From assembly GCF_910592395.1 (NCBI RefSeq), contig NC_088323.1:6262001-6326000 (forward strand): DNA of 64,000 nt, in the 5' to 3' direction. Below, piece by piece: positions 1 through 11,634 of the stretch. Both the position numbers and the translations under genes were made by a program. The DNA is from Lineus longissimus. Its lineage: Eukaryota; Nemertea; Pilidiophora; Heteronemertea; Lineidae. How positions within the stretch are numbered: the first letter of the stretch is position 1; each line of letters opens with the position of its first letter. The notes beneath the pieces were generated by a model, which saw nothing but the letters and a program-made list of their open reading frames with translations, did no database searches and was not told the DNA's origin.

Positions 1-2818
1 AAAATGAAAATGGATACGATGTAGTTTTCGTAAAAGCCTGGAATTTACATCCAAAATGTCTTCAGGTCTTGAAAAAGAACTTCCACCGCAAACCATTTGG
101 TTCAGTATTATATGTATTTATTTCATAATTATCTACAACCTTAGAAATGAACATTGTAAAACCAACTTATTAAGTGACTTTTGTCAACGAATATGAAAAG
201 AAATTAAAACTTTTTGATTCTGCCCTATAATGCAGAAAACGGGATCTCATTTAAAAGGTATTCTATCAGCTCATCACAACTTCCTCCCATCATCATCGAT
301 TGTGCAATATTCATGAAAGGTTTTAGACGAGGTCTCCTTTATTGGAAAATCTTAGAATTTTTGACTTAACATAAATGACTGAAGGTTTGTTTCAAAGAAG
401 TTGAAATAATTCAGCCCCTCGCCTTTATTGTGTTGTATAACCTAATTGTCCGACAGATCACTACTATCTGATGACGCCATGTTTTGTAACTAGACGTAAA
501 TTCTATACCATTTTATTTTCTGCTTCATAGAAAAAACCTATCAGTGAAGATTAGTTCAAGGTTGTCGAGAAGGTCATCTTGGAAAGTAACTCTGTCGCTG
601 ACTGGGTTGGCATAGGGGTTTTTGACTCCTCAGGGACTTCTCAATGAACCCGAATTACGTTACCAGCTCATGTCCGTTATCCTCTCATGACAAAACCACA
701 AAGTGTTGTATTTTTGTGTCCTATTCTTAGTGGAGACTATGAACAGTGAGTTTCTTAATACTGCCATCACTAATGGCAATTTTTTGGTGACAAGCTGTAG
801 TAGCAACAGAATATATTTATCGTTAACTGTGTAAGAAATATTCAAAGTGATAGTACCCTATTTTCTATAGGTCATCTATTCTTCCCTAGAATTACAATTC
901 TTGCCATAACTATTAGTTCTGAACATGTAGTTTCTGTGTTTTCTCAATTTACACTCGAAGAGATATGTTTGTGAATATTTTTTGATTTGATATTTTCACA
1001 ATTTTGAGTGCAGGCTTTCTGTGTTATGTTCCGATCTGTAGAGTATGATTGGCAGTTGTGAAATTTTAGCCAAGATTTTTTGTACCCACAAATTCAGTTT
1101 CACAGTGACTTTCTGTTCCTCTTGATTGATGTACATCTTTAGAACTTCCCTAGGTAGGTCTTTGCCTCTTTGGGTGTATTTCTACTTGGACATAAGATCG
1201 GACATAAATGTTTAAAAGAATTGTTGTGCAAAATTTGACAATATCAAATTTTATAACAGCCAGTCATATTCAATGGACACTTACTTGACATAAGAGTTCA
1301 GATTCACCCATTACATTTATACAAAAGTCCGCTTTATTTTTGATGGAGAAAAATGTGTTGTTTCACAGTTGGCTAGAATTCACACATGAGACCTGTTTAC
1401 TGTTGTGTTGCTGGTAGTTTGACCAACCCCTCACAAAAACAGCTGAAAACCAGGAATGAGACATATCTGGTTTTTGAGAATTTTTTTCTGAAAAGGGCTA
1501 AATTTGACAGCAGAATGCCTAACAGATTCTTGTGCCTATAGAAGAATGAAGTTTTCTTCTGGCCGTTTGAACCTAAAATTCATTTTGGACAAGCTCGGCA
1601 ACATAACTTTCATTCTTTCAGGCCAAAGCATGACTTCTTGACAACACTGGTGATTATAAGTTGCAACCGGCTTCCATGTTTAAGCTTTTGCGTGTTGAGA
1701 CCCGCCACATTTGCTGTTGTATTTACCGATTGTTGTCTTCCTGTGTTATCTTGCGAATAAAAAGAACTGATGGCAACTTTTCTTGGCCAAAACGTGGCAA
1801 AACCGACAAAAGACGGAAAAGAAAAAAAACTGAGCAATTTTGGGTGCATGTTTTGGCATTGTTCACTAGAAAACCATGATTTGGATGTGGTAAACTTAAG
1901 CCCTTAGTTCTTAACAGTAGGACTATACTCCATTTCACCAAAAGAATTTGTGTATTGTGCCATTTTTTGGTGAAAGGGAGTATAGCAGTGTATGTTCGTA
2001 ACGTATGGTGTTTTATGCAGTCTACTACATGTAGTATAGATCATAATATGAACACATTGCCTGGATGTCAACACTGTACCAGGTTGGCGACGCTGGGACT
2101 TGGTTTCTCTGAAATCGGGTCGATGGTGTATTTTTACAGAGTGAGCACATTTTCAAAGGCGGATTCTGTCGAAGTGTGTGATGATTTTCGGTGCATTGTT
2201 ATGGCTCCCTGTGCCTGTCAAAATGCGTGCTAATGCTGATGAAGATATGATTTGATCCTCTGCAAGTAATAATACTGGTGCTTTCTGAATGTGACCTGGA
2301 TAAAATGGATTTAAGTTTGATAATATTGATTTGAAGTGCTCCCTAGTTAATACCTTGATACCAGTTTTCCACGTTCTTCAGTATTCGTATTGGCTCCCTT
2401 TTGGAATTGACCTTACACCAGTTTTGCATATCCCAAGTTCATTGACGCAAACTGTTGGAGTTTTCGCTATATTTGATACACAATGCTTCCACTTTTGTAT
2501 TCATTCAGTATTTGCTGTCCAGTAAGCGTGGGTTTGGTAGCGAATTAGTTGAGTGTTTATTGGTAGGGGGAGACACCTGAATCAGATACGCCACAGTCTT
2601 AGCGTCGTCGTCCATTGATCATGCCATTCATAACTGCTGGGAGGTCACAAACTCTGACCTCTGACTCATAATGCAACAACTTACTAACCAATCAAAACTG
2701 TCCATCTTTTATACTCTGTGCGAATCACGTGTGACGTTAATGGCCGTGTGAACTTTGACCCTCTGGAAGGGCGTGAAATTACCATATTGTTTTTCTGCTG
2801 ACATCACATTTCTGTCAT
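1..2818. other. Non-coding stretch, no gene recognised
   Basis: This AT-rich sequence has stop codons in all frames at short intervals, and its few open frames under 95 codons show no recognisable domain. I saw no credible splice-flanked exon, RNA gene or repeat array. It could be intergenic, or a long intron or 3' UTR of a gene outside the window. Confidence 0.5.
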
Positions 2819-2935
2819 AAGGTAGGTAAGATGGTACAATTATAACCCCTCCAGTGTAGAAAACAGCTGATTGTACACATCAAAGCACACAAAGGCTATG
2901 ATTGTACCAGGGATATAATTGTACTACCTTACCTT
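2819..2935. mobile_element. Short foldback MITE, copy 1
   Basis: A 117 bp element has imperfect inverted termini. The left end reads AAGGTAGGTAAGATGGTACA and the right end is its approximate complement (TTGTACTACCTTACCTT). A second, diverged copy lies in an EFTUD2 intron at 29975-30081 and shares the termini and the AATTATA-type block just inside them. It has no coding capacity. The family is not recognised, and MITE status is inferred from the two copies with matching inverted ends. Confidence 0.6.
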
Positions 2936-3063
2936 ATATCTTACCCAAATTTGCTAGAGTTTCCTGTGGTGCATAGAGAATACAGTGAACCCGGAAATAT
3001 TTGTGGCCATTATATTTCACAGTTCTGTGAAATTACAACTTCTGCATACTTTCAATTTAGCTT

Positions 3064-3120
3064 TTTGGCTCACCGTAGGGGAGTCTATACAATACCGCAG
3101 TGTCCGTCGTCCGTCGTCGT

Positions 3121-3158
<38 letters not shown>

Positions 3159-4735
3159 CGTCGTATCCTAGTTCAAAAACAGTGGCACGTTTCTTAACCG
3201 CTAGGCCTATGAACTTAAAACTTTGTACACATGACCCCCTAGGTCAGATAACCCGTGACACTAAATTTCTCTCCGATCTGATTCTCTACTTGGCCACCAG
3301 GGGGCCAAATGTGGATATCTAAAAAGTGTGATATCTCGCTTATTAGTGACTTGTTTTCGATGAAACTTTTGTTGTAGGTACTCATAGCAAATATACATCT
3401 TATATCATACGGGTTTTTAATTTGACCTACTTTTCAAGGTCACAGAGGTCATATGGCGTAAATTGGCCGTTAGAGTGTAAACTATGGCACGTTTCTTAAC
3501 CACTAAAGCTATGAACTTGAAACTTGGTACATATAACCCCCTATATCACATAGCCTCTGGTGCTGAATTTCAGTTTGATCTGATTCTCAACTTTGCCACC
3601 AGGGGGCCAAATGTGGATATCTAAAAAGTGTGATATCTCGCTTATAAGTGACTTGTTTTCGATAAAATTTTTATGGTAGGTACCCTTAGGAAGAATACAT
3701 CACATATCTTACGGGTTTTCAATTTGACCTACTTTTCAAGGTCACAGAGGTCATATGGCGTAAATTGGCCGTTAGAGTGTAAACTATGGCACGTTTCTTA
3801 ACCACTAAAGCTATGAACTTGAAACTTGGTACATATAACCCCCTATATCACATAGCCTCTGGTGCTGAATTTCAGTTTGATCTGATTCTCAACTTTGCCA
3901 CCAGGGGGCCAAAAGTGGAAATCTAAAAAGTGTGATATCTCGCTTATAAGTGACTTGTTTTCGATAAAATTTTTATGGTAGGTACCCTTAGGAAGAATAC
4001 ATCACATATCTTACGGGTTTTCAATTTGACCTACTTTTCAAGGTCACAGAGGTCATATGGCGTAAATTGGCCGTTAGAGTGTAAACTATGGCACGTTTCT
4101 TAACCAGTAAAGCTATGAACTTGAAACTTGGTGCATATAACCCCCTACATCAGATAACCTCTGATGCCAAATTTTGGCTCGATCTGATTCTTTATTCGGC
4201 CACCAGGGGGCCATAATGGAAAAAGTAAGAAGTGCAATATCTTGCTTATTTTTAGTGATTCGTTTTCAATAACATTTTTATGGTAGGTTCTCCTAGCAAG
4301 GATACATCACATATCATATGAGTTTTTGATCTGACCTGCTTTTCAAGGTCACAGAGGTCAAATGGCGTAAATTTGTCGTTTGATTGTAACTATGGCACGT
4401 TTCTTAACCACTAAAGCTTTGAACTTGAAATTTGATACACATGACTCCCTACGTCATGTAGCCTCGGACACCGAATTTCGATCTGATCTGGTACTCAACT
4501 CGGCCACCAGGAGGCCAAAACTAAAATAGGTAAAAAGTGCAATATCTCGTTTATTATTGACTTGTTTTTGATGATGTTCTTATGGTACTTACTCCAAGCA
4601 ACGATACATCACATGTCATACCGACTTTGGTTTGACCTATATACTATACATGTACAATGTTTCTTAATCTGGATGAATTACAAAGCACCAAATATCTATA
4701 CGGTGAGCACAATGGCCCCTGGCCGTTTCATTGAT
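3064..4735. mobile_element. Tandem-repeat-bearing element with CGT tract, copy 1
   Basis: The element opens with GGCTCACCGTAGGGGAGTC, runs into a CGT trinucleotide tract, then holds about five ~302 bp units. The units begin near 3184, 3485, 3787, 4089 and 4392, each with a GGCACGTTTCTTAACC-like block, CCACCAGGGGGCC and TTCAAGGTCACAGAGGTCA. It closes near 4702 with GGTGAGCACAATGGCCCCTGG. The units starting at 3485 and 3787 are nearly identical, so that duplication is recent. The same order of parts (ends, CGT tract, ~300 bp units) recurs at 39512-40690, and a fragment lies near 21300. I infer a mobile element with an internal tandem core. It has no real coding frame. Confidence 0.7.
3103..3165. 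repeat. CGT/GTC trinucleotide microsatellite
   Basis: About 20 CGT triplets, interrupted by CCGTCGT steps, sit just inside the left end of the tandem-repeat element. Open frames across it (poly-Arg or poly-Val) are artefacts of the repeat. Confidence 0.95.
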
Positions 4736-5982
4736 AAACCAGTAGCAGTAAGTTTCTTTTATGAGGCTGTATCTGTCAACGCTAAAAAATCGCAAAAATT
4801 AAAGGCACAGAGATATTCCCGGGTACAGTATTACCTCTTGAAAGTGTATTCTGGCAATCTTTGGGTGAAATTTCTCCTGTTATCTGTTTTACCCAACTCC
4901 TCAGTTAAATTTGAACGGAATTTGAAAGAAGGAATCCTACAGAACTTTTTGATTCAGAGATGAGCATGGATATTTTCCTTGTATTACTTCAAGACTATTA
5001 AGATTTTGATTTCTTTGTTGGCTTAGAATTAAAATCTAAATGGGTAACATAGAAATCAACATAATTGCTTAAGGATTTAGATTAAAGCCTAAGGATGGGC
5101 CTATATTATCCTTTTGACCCTATGGCCCATAATTGACAAATCGCAAAAACAAATAGTACTGAATTGTGCTCATTTTGGAATTTGTCATGGCGACAATTTG
5201 ACCCTCTTAGTTTCTCTCTCACTCACCAGGGGGCATGATGATTTGTAAGGATGTTGCAACCATGTGATTTCTCTCGTCATATGTGTCATTCCAGCTTCGG
5301 CTGGGACATCATTTTTTTTCTCGTGAAAATATGTCGTGAAATAATGGTTGGTGAAAGCATTTGAGCACTGAATTCAGGGGAAAAAGTTAGTAGAAAGTTT
5401 AACTGGGAGAAAAATCGCCGGTTTCTCAGACATGTTCAGGGAATAAAATAGAACTTAAAAGTCGATGAAAAAATGTATTGAGTTGGCAGCATTGTTTGTT
5501 TTGATCTTGAAGTAAAATTAATTTCGGAGTTCTGCATGCTCAAGATGGAAATGTTTTGGGAAAATGTTGCAAACCCAATTATTTTTTATGTTTGAAACCA
5601 GCTGCAGAGTACATTGACCAGTACTGTAAACCAGAAAGGTTTTTTTTAAAATTTTGGCGAGGGGGATTTTTTGTGACGCCTTCAGTGTTCATCGGCTTGG
5701 GCTAGAGGTGACTGACCCATATTTGTGTAAATAATGAATAATAATGTGTATTTTAGCAATGTAATTTAACCCTTTGAATGGAAGACTGGCCGAAAGGCAG
5801 ATATATATTGTAATTATTTTCTGTGGGGGAGATTTTCCCGAAAAAATATGTGTATGTGGAATTATCAAATTGAAATTGTATGCGGAATTCTCTAGTATTG
5901 TGGAATTATCCGGTAAAACTGCCAGCACGTGGTTGGCGAAGTGTGTGTTGTGATTCTATGTGTCTTATCTTGAATGAATGCT
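4736..5982. other. Non-coding stretch, no gene recognised
   Basis: No exon, RNA gene or clear repeat was recognised. The open frame 4562-4963 begins inside the repeat element and has no recognisable domain. The short GCTTCGGCTGGGACATCATT segment near 5294 resembles a motif in the dispersed repeat at 8247-8380, so a decayed repeat piece may be present. Confidence 0.4.
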
Positions 5983-6178
5983 ACCATTAACCTGGAAATA
6001 TTTGCATTGATTTTATTTCACGGCCTTGTGAAATTGCAGATTTTGCGTATTTTAAAAAAGAAAAATTAACAACCCTGTAACAGGGATTTTTCAATTAGAT
6101 TTCATTTTGGGGCCATGTACGTTTTCGTGATTACATCTAATTACAAATAAAAGGTACCTGAATATTTCCGGGATTAAG
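5983..6178. mobile_element. Candidate MITE with GGAAATATT inverted ends
   Basis: The left end reads TTAACCTGGAAATATTTGC and the right end reads GAATATTTCCGGGATTAAGG, an approximate inverted pair about 190 bp apart. Related CCGGAAATATTTG sequence followed by TATTTCACAG occurs at 2990-3030, suggesting a dispersed family. It has no coding capacity, and the boundaries are approximate. Confidence 0.45.
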
Positions 6179-6289
6179 GTATATGTCTCTATAGAGGTGT
6201 GGTCTTATAAAAAATGCTAACTATTTTATCTGTTAGAGGATTCGCTACACATGTATATGGAGAAAGAATCCTCAAATCCTGTAAGGACT

Positions 6290-6322
6290 GGTTGGGTTGG
6301 GTTGGGTGGGTGGGGGTGGGGG
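6290..6322 (+). repeat. G-rich tract with G-quadruplex potential
   Basis: Runs of three to five G are separated by one or two T (GGTTGGGTTGGGTTGGGTGG, then GTGGGGGTGGGGG), giving at least four G-tracts within about 30 bases. That arrangement could form a quadruplex. No gene context explains it. Confidence 0.7.
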
Positions 6323-6944
6323 ATCAAGAGTGAGTATCGTCATCTTTACATGTGTTAGGATATGGCTCAGGATGTAACAATAACCCTCGGCCATGCCATT
6401 GGTCAAGGGAGTATTGACAGGCAAAGGACGGGAATGAAAACCAGTACAAGTTCTGTAACTATCAGTGTAGTTCGGATCTGTGAGAGTGTACTGTTGGCAT
6501 ACCCTGAAACATGTGAATGTATCCCTGTGCAGCAACTTTCCATAAACAAATATTTCAGAATTTATCTTTAAGATAATTGTGACTAAAGATCTCTGATGAG
6601 GTCGTTGAATTTAACTGCGAGAAAGTTGTTAATCAAAGTCAGTTGTAAGACGAAAAGTCTTTGAGGTTAAACCCTGCAATTTTATTTTGACAACAGTCCC
6701 ATCCTATCTTCTCTCAACTCAAAATATTTCTTGTCAGAAAATGCGCACAATTTCTGTAATTTCAAGAAAACTTTTTGAAATTTTGTGTAAAAGCGAAAAT
6801 ATAGCATGAATTCAGGTTGACCTGGTTTGTTAAGTGATTATATTGCTGCATGGAACAGCTAATTTTATATGTCAGATTCTGTAAGAATGTAAAATTTCTG
6901 AATTTTCTGTTAAAATGAATGTCGTTGAATTCTATGATAAAATG
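6323..6944. other. Non-coding stretch, no gene recognised
   Basis: Open frames on both strands are short and have no recognisable domain or splice-site context. No repeat was recognised here. Confidence 0.4.
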
Positions 6945-7889
6945 AAGGAGGAAAACATGCACCTTTTGTAAAGACCTTGGGAAACTTCTGTTATCAAAAA
7001 AAGTGATCATGACACAGCGGGATCAGTCTGTGTGTTGCCAACTTTGGAGCTCATCTTGAACGAAAGGTTAGGGCGTGATTTGACTGCTCAGTCTTCATCT
7101 TGACTTACAAGGCCAAATGCGCAATCGAACTTGACCAGTCGGGGAACCAAGTAGCAACTCAGCCGGGAGGTGAACTCACCATCTCTTGATCATGCGGCCT
7201 TCATACTTCCAATGCACTACCCTGCCCCGGATTATAAGCGGTTTCAAGCTCTTTTTGGTAACAGAAGTTTCACTTGGTCCTTATTTGGGTCTTGTCAAAT
7301 TATGTCCTGTCCTCGCCTTGTAGAAGATTTAAATTTTGATTTAAAGAATATATTATTTAGACTTAAAAAGTAATCCTTTATAATAAATATATATATATGA
7401 ATATATCGAAGCTATTGATTAATTGAATGTTTTGAGTCCGTGTTGTGAATAGTATAGAGACTATGACCGCACTGGCACTATCGTAAATCTATCTAGGACA
7501 ACTGGAATTTTGTACTGTTATTATGCAGTCATTAAAGCAGTATTTTGTTATCTGGATCTTTGCCTTCCGTCACTTGCTAATAGTCCTTGGAGGGGGCGTG
7601 GTGATCTAGTAAAGTGTTGCGACTCGGTCTACGTATACCCTACATCTGGGCTGTGTAGCAGATAGGAAAACATTGATTGTGACCTCGGGCCTGGCGCTTT
7701 GCCTGCTGTTCCTTAGTGGCCCTTCACTCAAGTCAAGATGAAGACTGAGCAGTGAAATCACGGCATAACCTTTCGTTCAAGATGAGCTCCAAAGTTGGCA
7801 ACACCCAGAATGATCCCGATGTGTCACGATCACTTTTTGATAACAGAAGTTTCCCAAGGTCTTTACAAAGGGTGCATGTCTTCCTCCTT
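6945..7889. repeat. Large inverted repeat (~160 bp arms)
   Basis: The left arm 6945-7105 and right arm 7731-7889 are diverged reverse complements with small indels. Shared blocks include, in right-arm orientation, CTTTCGTTCAAGATGAGCTC, AAAGTTGGCAACAC and GATAACAGAAGTTTCCCAAG. The ~625 bp spacer contains a third, weaker copy of GGTAACAGAAGTTTCACTTGG near 7257. No transposase frame lies inside. This may be a foldback or MITE-like element, or an inverted duplication of an older repeat. Confidence 0.75.
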
Positions 7890-8250
7890 CCTCCTGCATC
7901 AGGACATAAGGACAAAAAGACATCTAGTGTAGACTTGTATACCCTACATTGTTGCTGTGTACCGGAGGTGAAATTGGTTGTGACCCTTGGCCAGTCACTT
8001 GCCTTCTGTCACATGCAAGCAGTCCTTGAAAAGGGTGTGGTGGTATAGTAAGTGCTGGGACTCGTATACCCTTTAGTTGGGCTGTATAATAGACAAGGAG
8101 ACATTGACTGTGACCTTGGACTCCTCACTTAGCCTACTGTCGATGGCAGAGTTCCCCTTGAAAGAGGTGTGGTTGTCTTGTAGTGTTTGGAATCGTATAC
8201 CCTACATCAGAGTTTTGAATCAGATGAGGAGATATTGATTATGACCTTAA
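7555..8250. repeat. Degenerate ~130 bp tandem repeats
   Basis: Three to four diverged units recur here. Shared blocks are a GTGGTGATCTAGTAAAGTG-like start, CGTATACCCTACAT, a TTGTGACC block and a GCCTTCTGTCAC-like block. Instances start near 7598, 8033 and 8165, with a partial one near 7935. The right arm of the inverted repeat (7731-7889) lies between units, so the inverted repeat may have inserted into this array. Confidence 0.55.
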
Positions 8251-8380
8251 GGTCTTTTTTATTGTCCATGGTCCGTCGTCACTGCTCTTTCCAGTGGGGA
8301 TACTTGTAGCAATTCTGTCACAATCTGCCGTGAAGACATTTCAGCTCCGGCTGGGACGGAATTAGCCAATGACGAACACA
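8247..8380. repeat. Dispersed repeat, copy 1
   Basis: This segment shares CCATGGTCCGTCGTCACT, GTCACAATCTGCCGTGAAGA and GCTCCGGCTGGGACGGAATT with 24057-24205 in the same orientation. The similarity runs about 130 bp in both places. The family is not recognised. Confidence 0.65.
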
Positions 8381-9446
8381 ACGGCAACATCAAGGTGACG
8401 CAATATCTACATCCGGGGTCTACTTGGGGTCACACTAAACAGCGTCTACCAGCGTCCACCAGGTATCAAAGTTACTGAAATCATTTTTTTCTTGATATAA
8501 ATCAATTAAACAGGTCATTTCAAACATATTCTGCATGTTTTATCGCAATACATTGAACATTAAGCGAGTTATATGTGTTAGAAGTCGGACCCATCAAATG
8601 CCAGGAGCGTTTACCAGGCGGCTGTTGCTAAAATGTGGAATCGCTGTCTCCTGGAGCTAAAATGGCGGACTTTTTTAATAGGCTTCCAGCTGACGTGCTA
8701 ACTTTTGTACATGCCGTACTCTGTCGCTGGTGTCCTGTGCTGTAATGCGGGCAGCGGCAGATCAAAATGATATAGCATTTTTACTGTAAGATAGTGATGA
8801 ATAAAATTTGATGAACAATTTTCTAGTTATACTTTTTCCATGCTGTATATCATACTGAGTTGGATTTGTTGATTTGTTACACTGACTTCGGAAACACAAA
8901 GATTTACGTTGTATGAGACTATATTCATGGGCTGGTTACTCTAAGATGGAACATCCTTTGTTAAAAGACATTACAATATTGAAGGTGAGTCATTGTCTCA
9001 CTTGGGGCGGCCGCGTCCCTGGCGGAACTAACAACCTGGCGGCCTAGGATATTGGTCTAGCACTGAGAAATACCCCTATCCCAAGACAGTCACAACCCCC
9101 GTGAAGACACAATCTTGCCCCCTCAGAACATATTCGACCACTATATGAAAATATGACCCGTGATACCAAGTTAGTGCTGACTCCCATCGCTCAGGGAATA
9201 TGCCTAATTCTTTGATTCAACCTGCCTAAAATTATCACTTAAGTCCTGTGGAAGAAGCGGCTGGTCGTTTCAAGGTCATTCTGTACGTGTTCCCCAAAGT
9301 TTTCCTTCGAGATTGGTGTCTGCGGACCAGAATTTCTGTCTTAAATCCTGGTGCAGGGGACACTCTTAGGATGTGGTCTGGTGTCTGCACTGCTGTTTGG
9401 CATCGGCATTCTGCTGTGTCCCTTAATTATTCCTACTGACATTCTA

Positions 9447-9492
9447 CCTTTATATCCGTTATATACTTATATGCCGATAACGGATATAAAGG
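9447..9492. repeat. Perfect hairpin, 16 bp arms
   Basis: CCTTTATATCCGTTAT at 9447-9462 and ATAACGGATATAAAGG at 9477-9492 are exact reverse complements around a 14-base loop. No gene is adjacent and the role is unknown. Confidence 0.85.
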
Positions 9493-10087
9493 ACTTAGGT
9501 ACTAGAATAATGTCACAAACTCTGGTTTAACTTATCTTAACTTCTCCAGCCTCCTGTTGTAGGGACAGCGTGGCAGATGGATGACATAATCACGTTCAAT
9601 ATGCGCGGCACTTGGAGTAAAGCACTATTAACCCTCTAAGACTCGGGCATACCTTCCAGCGGTCGGATGATCACCAAATTTAGCAAGAGGTTGCATTTTA
9701 GGTCCCTTATGACAAATCTGTACGTTTTCAATATATCTACCCCTTAACACCCCTTTAGTGATGTTACACCCGTGTAACATTGGGCCTTCGGGGGCACATT
9801 TCTTAATTTATAGGGTACTTTGCCATTATTTTACAGTATCAAAATATATTTTAAAGAGCTCCATTAGCTGATAGGGCATTTCTGCTGAACCAAATTACAG
9901 GAGCAAGAAGAAGTTTTTCGTGTTCCGTCCATACAGGCCGAATTCTGGCAAATGTGTCCTGTAACTAACATTGGGTCAAATGGGCACTGTCAGAAATTTT
10001 ATGACTTGCAGAGACATCTGTTGAATTTTCCTCTAACTAAAGTGTTTCGCATATGTAACGTTGGGCCTTGGAGGTTGTATACTATAT

Positions 10088-10123
10088 GGGCCGTATTCAA
10101 TATGCTGTTTTAGCGACTGTTTA
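10088..10123 (+). repeat. Harbinger left terminal inverted repeat
   Basis: The left terminus begins GGGCCGTATTCAATATG and pairs with 13037-13072 at 35 of 36 positions; the one mismatch is at base 18. Confidence 0.97.
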
Positions 10124-10375
10124 GTTAAACGGTGATTACCTCTTAAGCGCCGTTTAAATAGATGTTGTACGCGGGCGTATAAACGGAGGCCTAAACGGCC
10201 TTTCAAAAGTCGCGATCATCGGACATTTAGCTGTACGCGGTCAAATCCCCGATCATCGCGTAACTTTCATTGTCGACACCAGACCAAGTTTAATGAACTG
10301 ACGTAATTCGAGACGGGTAGGGATATTTAAATGGGCTCGATCAGGCCTTGCACACTTTGTATGGTAGTTGCAACT

Positions 10376-11586
10376 ATGGGACCGAAAAGAGCGGAAAATT
10401 TTACGCACGAGCAAAGGATGGGCCTCATCCAGCTCATTAGACTGCAGGTGAAGGTGATAGAAGACAAACGATCGGATACCTCCTCCAACAGAAAGAAACA
10501 GAAGGCGTGGGACGAAATCGAGAAACAAATGGCGGCGAATTTTCCCGAGAGGGCGAGGGCCTCTGCAAAGGACCTCAAGGAATTATGGAGAAGGATGAAA
10601 GGGAAGACCAAAACGGTCGCACGGGATAAGAAAATAGATATGGCCAAGACTGGCGGTGGAGCACCGGAAGTTGACGACCTCGACGAAGAAACAGTCGCAA
10701 TTTTGTCCATTATAGCAAAAGATTTGGAGCAGATTAAGAACACTTACGACGATGATTGCACTGGAGCGGTCACCGACACTCGCGATGAGGATGTTACTGC
10801 AGGCACCAGTTCAAGCGGAAATACAAATAAGAGGCAAGTATGCCTTCTGATGATTATTATGAAAAATACACATTTCTGAGTTGCAGGAAGTGCGTGTATT
10901 TTACTGTCATTACAAGATACAGAGTGGCATCAGTATAAAACAAAAATATCTGGGATGGTTCTCGTGATGTAATGAACTGCAAAGCAAGTTACGAAAATTT
11001 ACAAGCACTTGATTAACCAATGTTCTTTTACAGTGCATATCATTTGCCCAATGAATACGATGATGACACCGAACCAGATGTCGAGTTAGAAGAAGTGAGA
11101 AGCAACGAGGATCAATTGTCAGTTTGGTAAGAGAATCGTTGAAAATGGTGGATGAAAATTGTTGCCCTAATTTTCCTTTCAACAGTCATTAAAATGAAAA
11201 AATTCATTTCATCTTTTGAACACGATAGTCCTGTACTTTCTGATTTGTTAAAATGCCACTCCTTTTTCAGCGGGAATAACAAGTCCTCAACTCGTGGAAG
11301 GCTGTCGCCGTCCTCGACAGTCTGCCGTGAGCAGACAACCCACACCAGTTCACGTCAGCAGACACTCGTTGCCACACATCAGCAGAGAGCCGTCGCTCCG
11401 AGACAGCCGACAAGTTCAGCATTACAGAAGACGACCGAAGCCTTGTCTTATCTGAAAGAGGAACACGACATGAAGATGGAATTATTGGAACTTCAGAAAC
11501 AGGCAGCTATATGTAAACGAAAGGCCTATGAAGCAAAAACTGAATATTACAAAGAAAAACTTAAACAGAAGCGAATCGACCTTTGA
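10376..11586 (+). CDS. Harbinger Myb/SANT-like DNA-binding protein
   Basis: This is the second gene of the Harbinger element. Known partners of this type bind the element ends and help carry the transposase to the nucleus and DNA. Exons are 10376-10833, 11034-11126 and 11271-11586; the phases join into one frame of 288 codons plus stop. The N-terminal ~80 residues (from MGPKRAENFTHEQRMGL) have the spaced Trp and charged helices of the Myb/SANT-like family (KAWDEIEKQMAANFP, then KDLKELWRRMKGK). An acidic middle follows, and the C-terminal ~60 residues form a charged, probably coiled-coil helix (ALSYLKEEHDMKMELLELQK). The start at 10376 is preferred to the in-frame ATG at 10331 because the domain begins there. 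Intron 1 appears to use a GC donor (AGAG/gcaagt): the nearby gtatgc donor would bring a stop into exon 2. Confidence 0.88.
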
Positions 11587-11634
11587 ATTCTGAAGGGACA
11601 AATCCACTTATTAATTCATCCATTTATGTTGCTC

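Noticed and set aside
2951-3322. Open frame with a poly-Arg block (also 39533-39817, and 39517-39738 on minus)
   Set aside because: The frame exists only because the CGT microsatellite has no stop. The flanks are repeat-element sequence.
10253-10743. Minus-strand open frames overlapping the Harbinger Myb-like gene
   Set aside because: They are the reverse strand of a coding exon and carry no recognisable motif.
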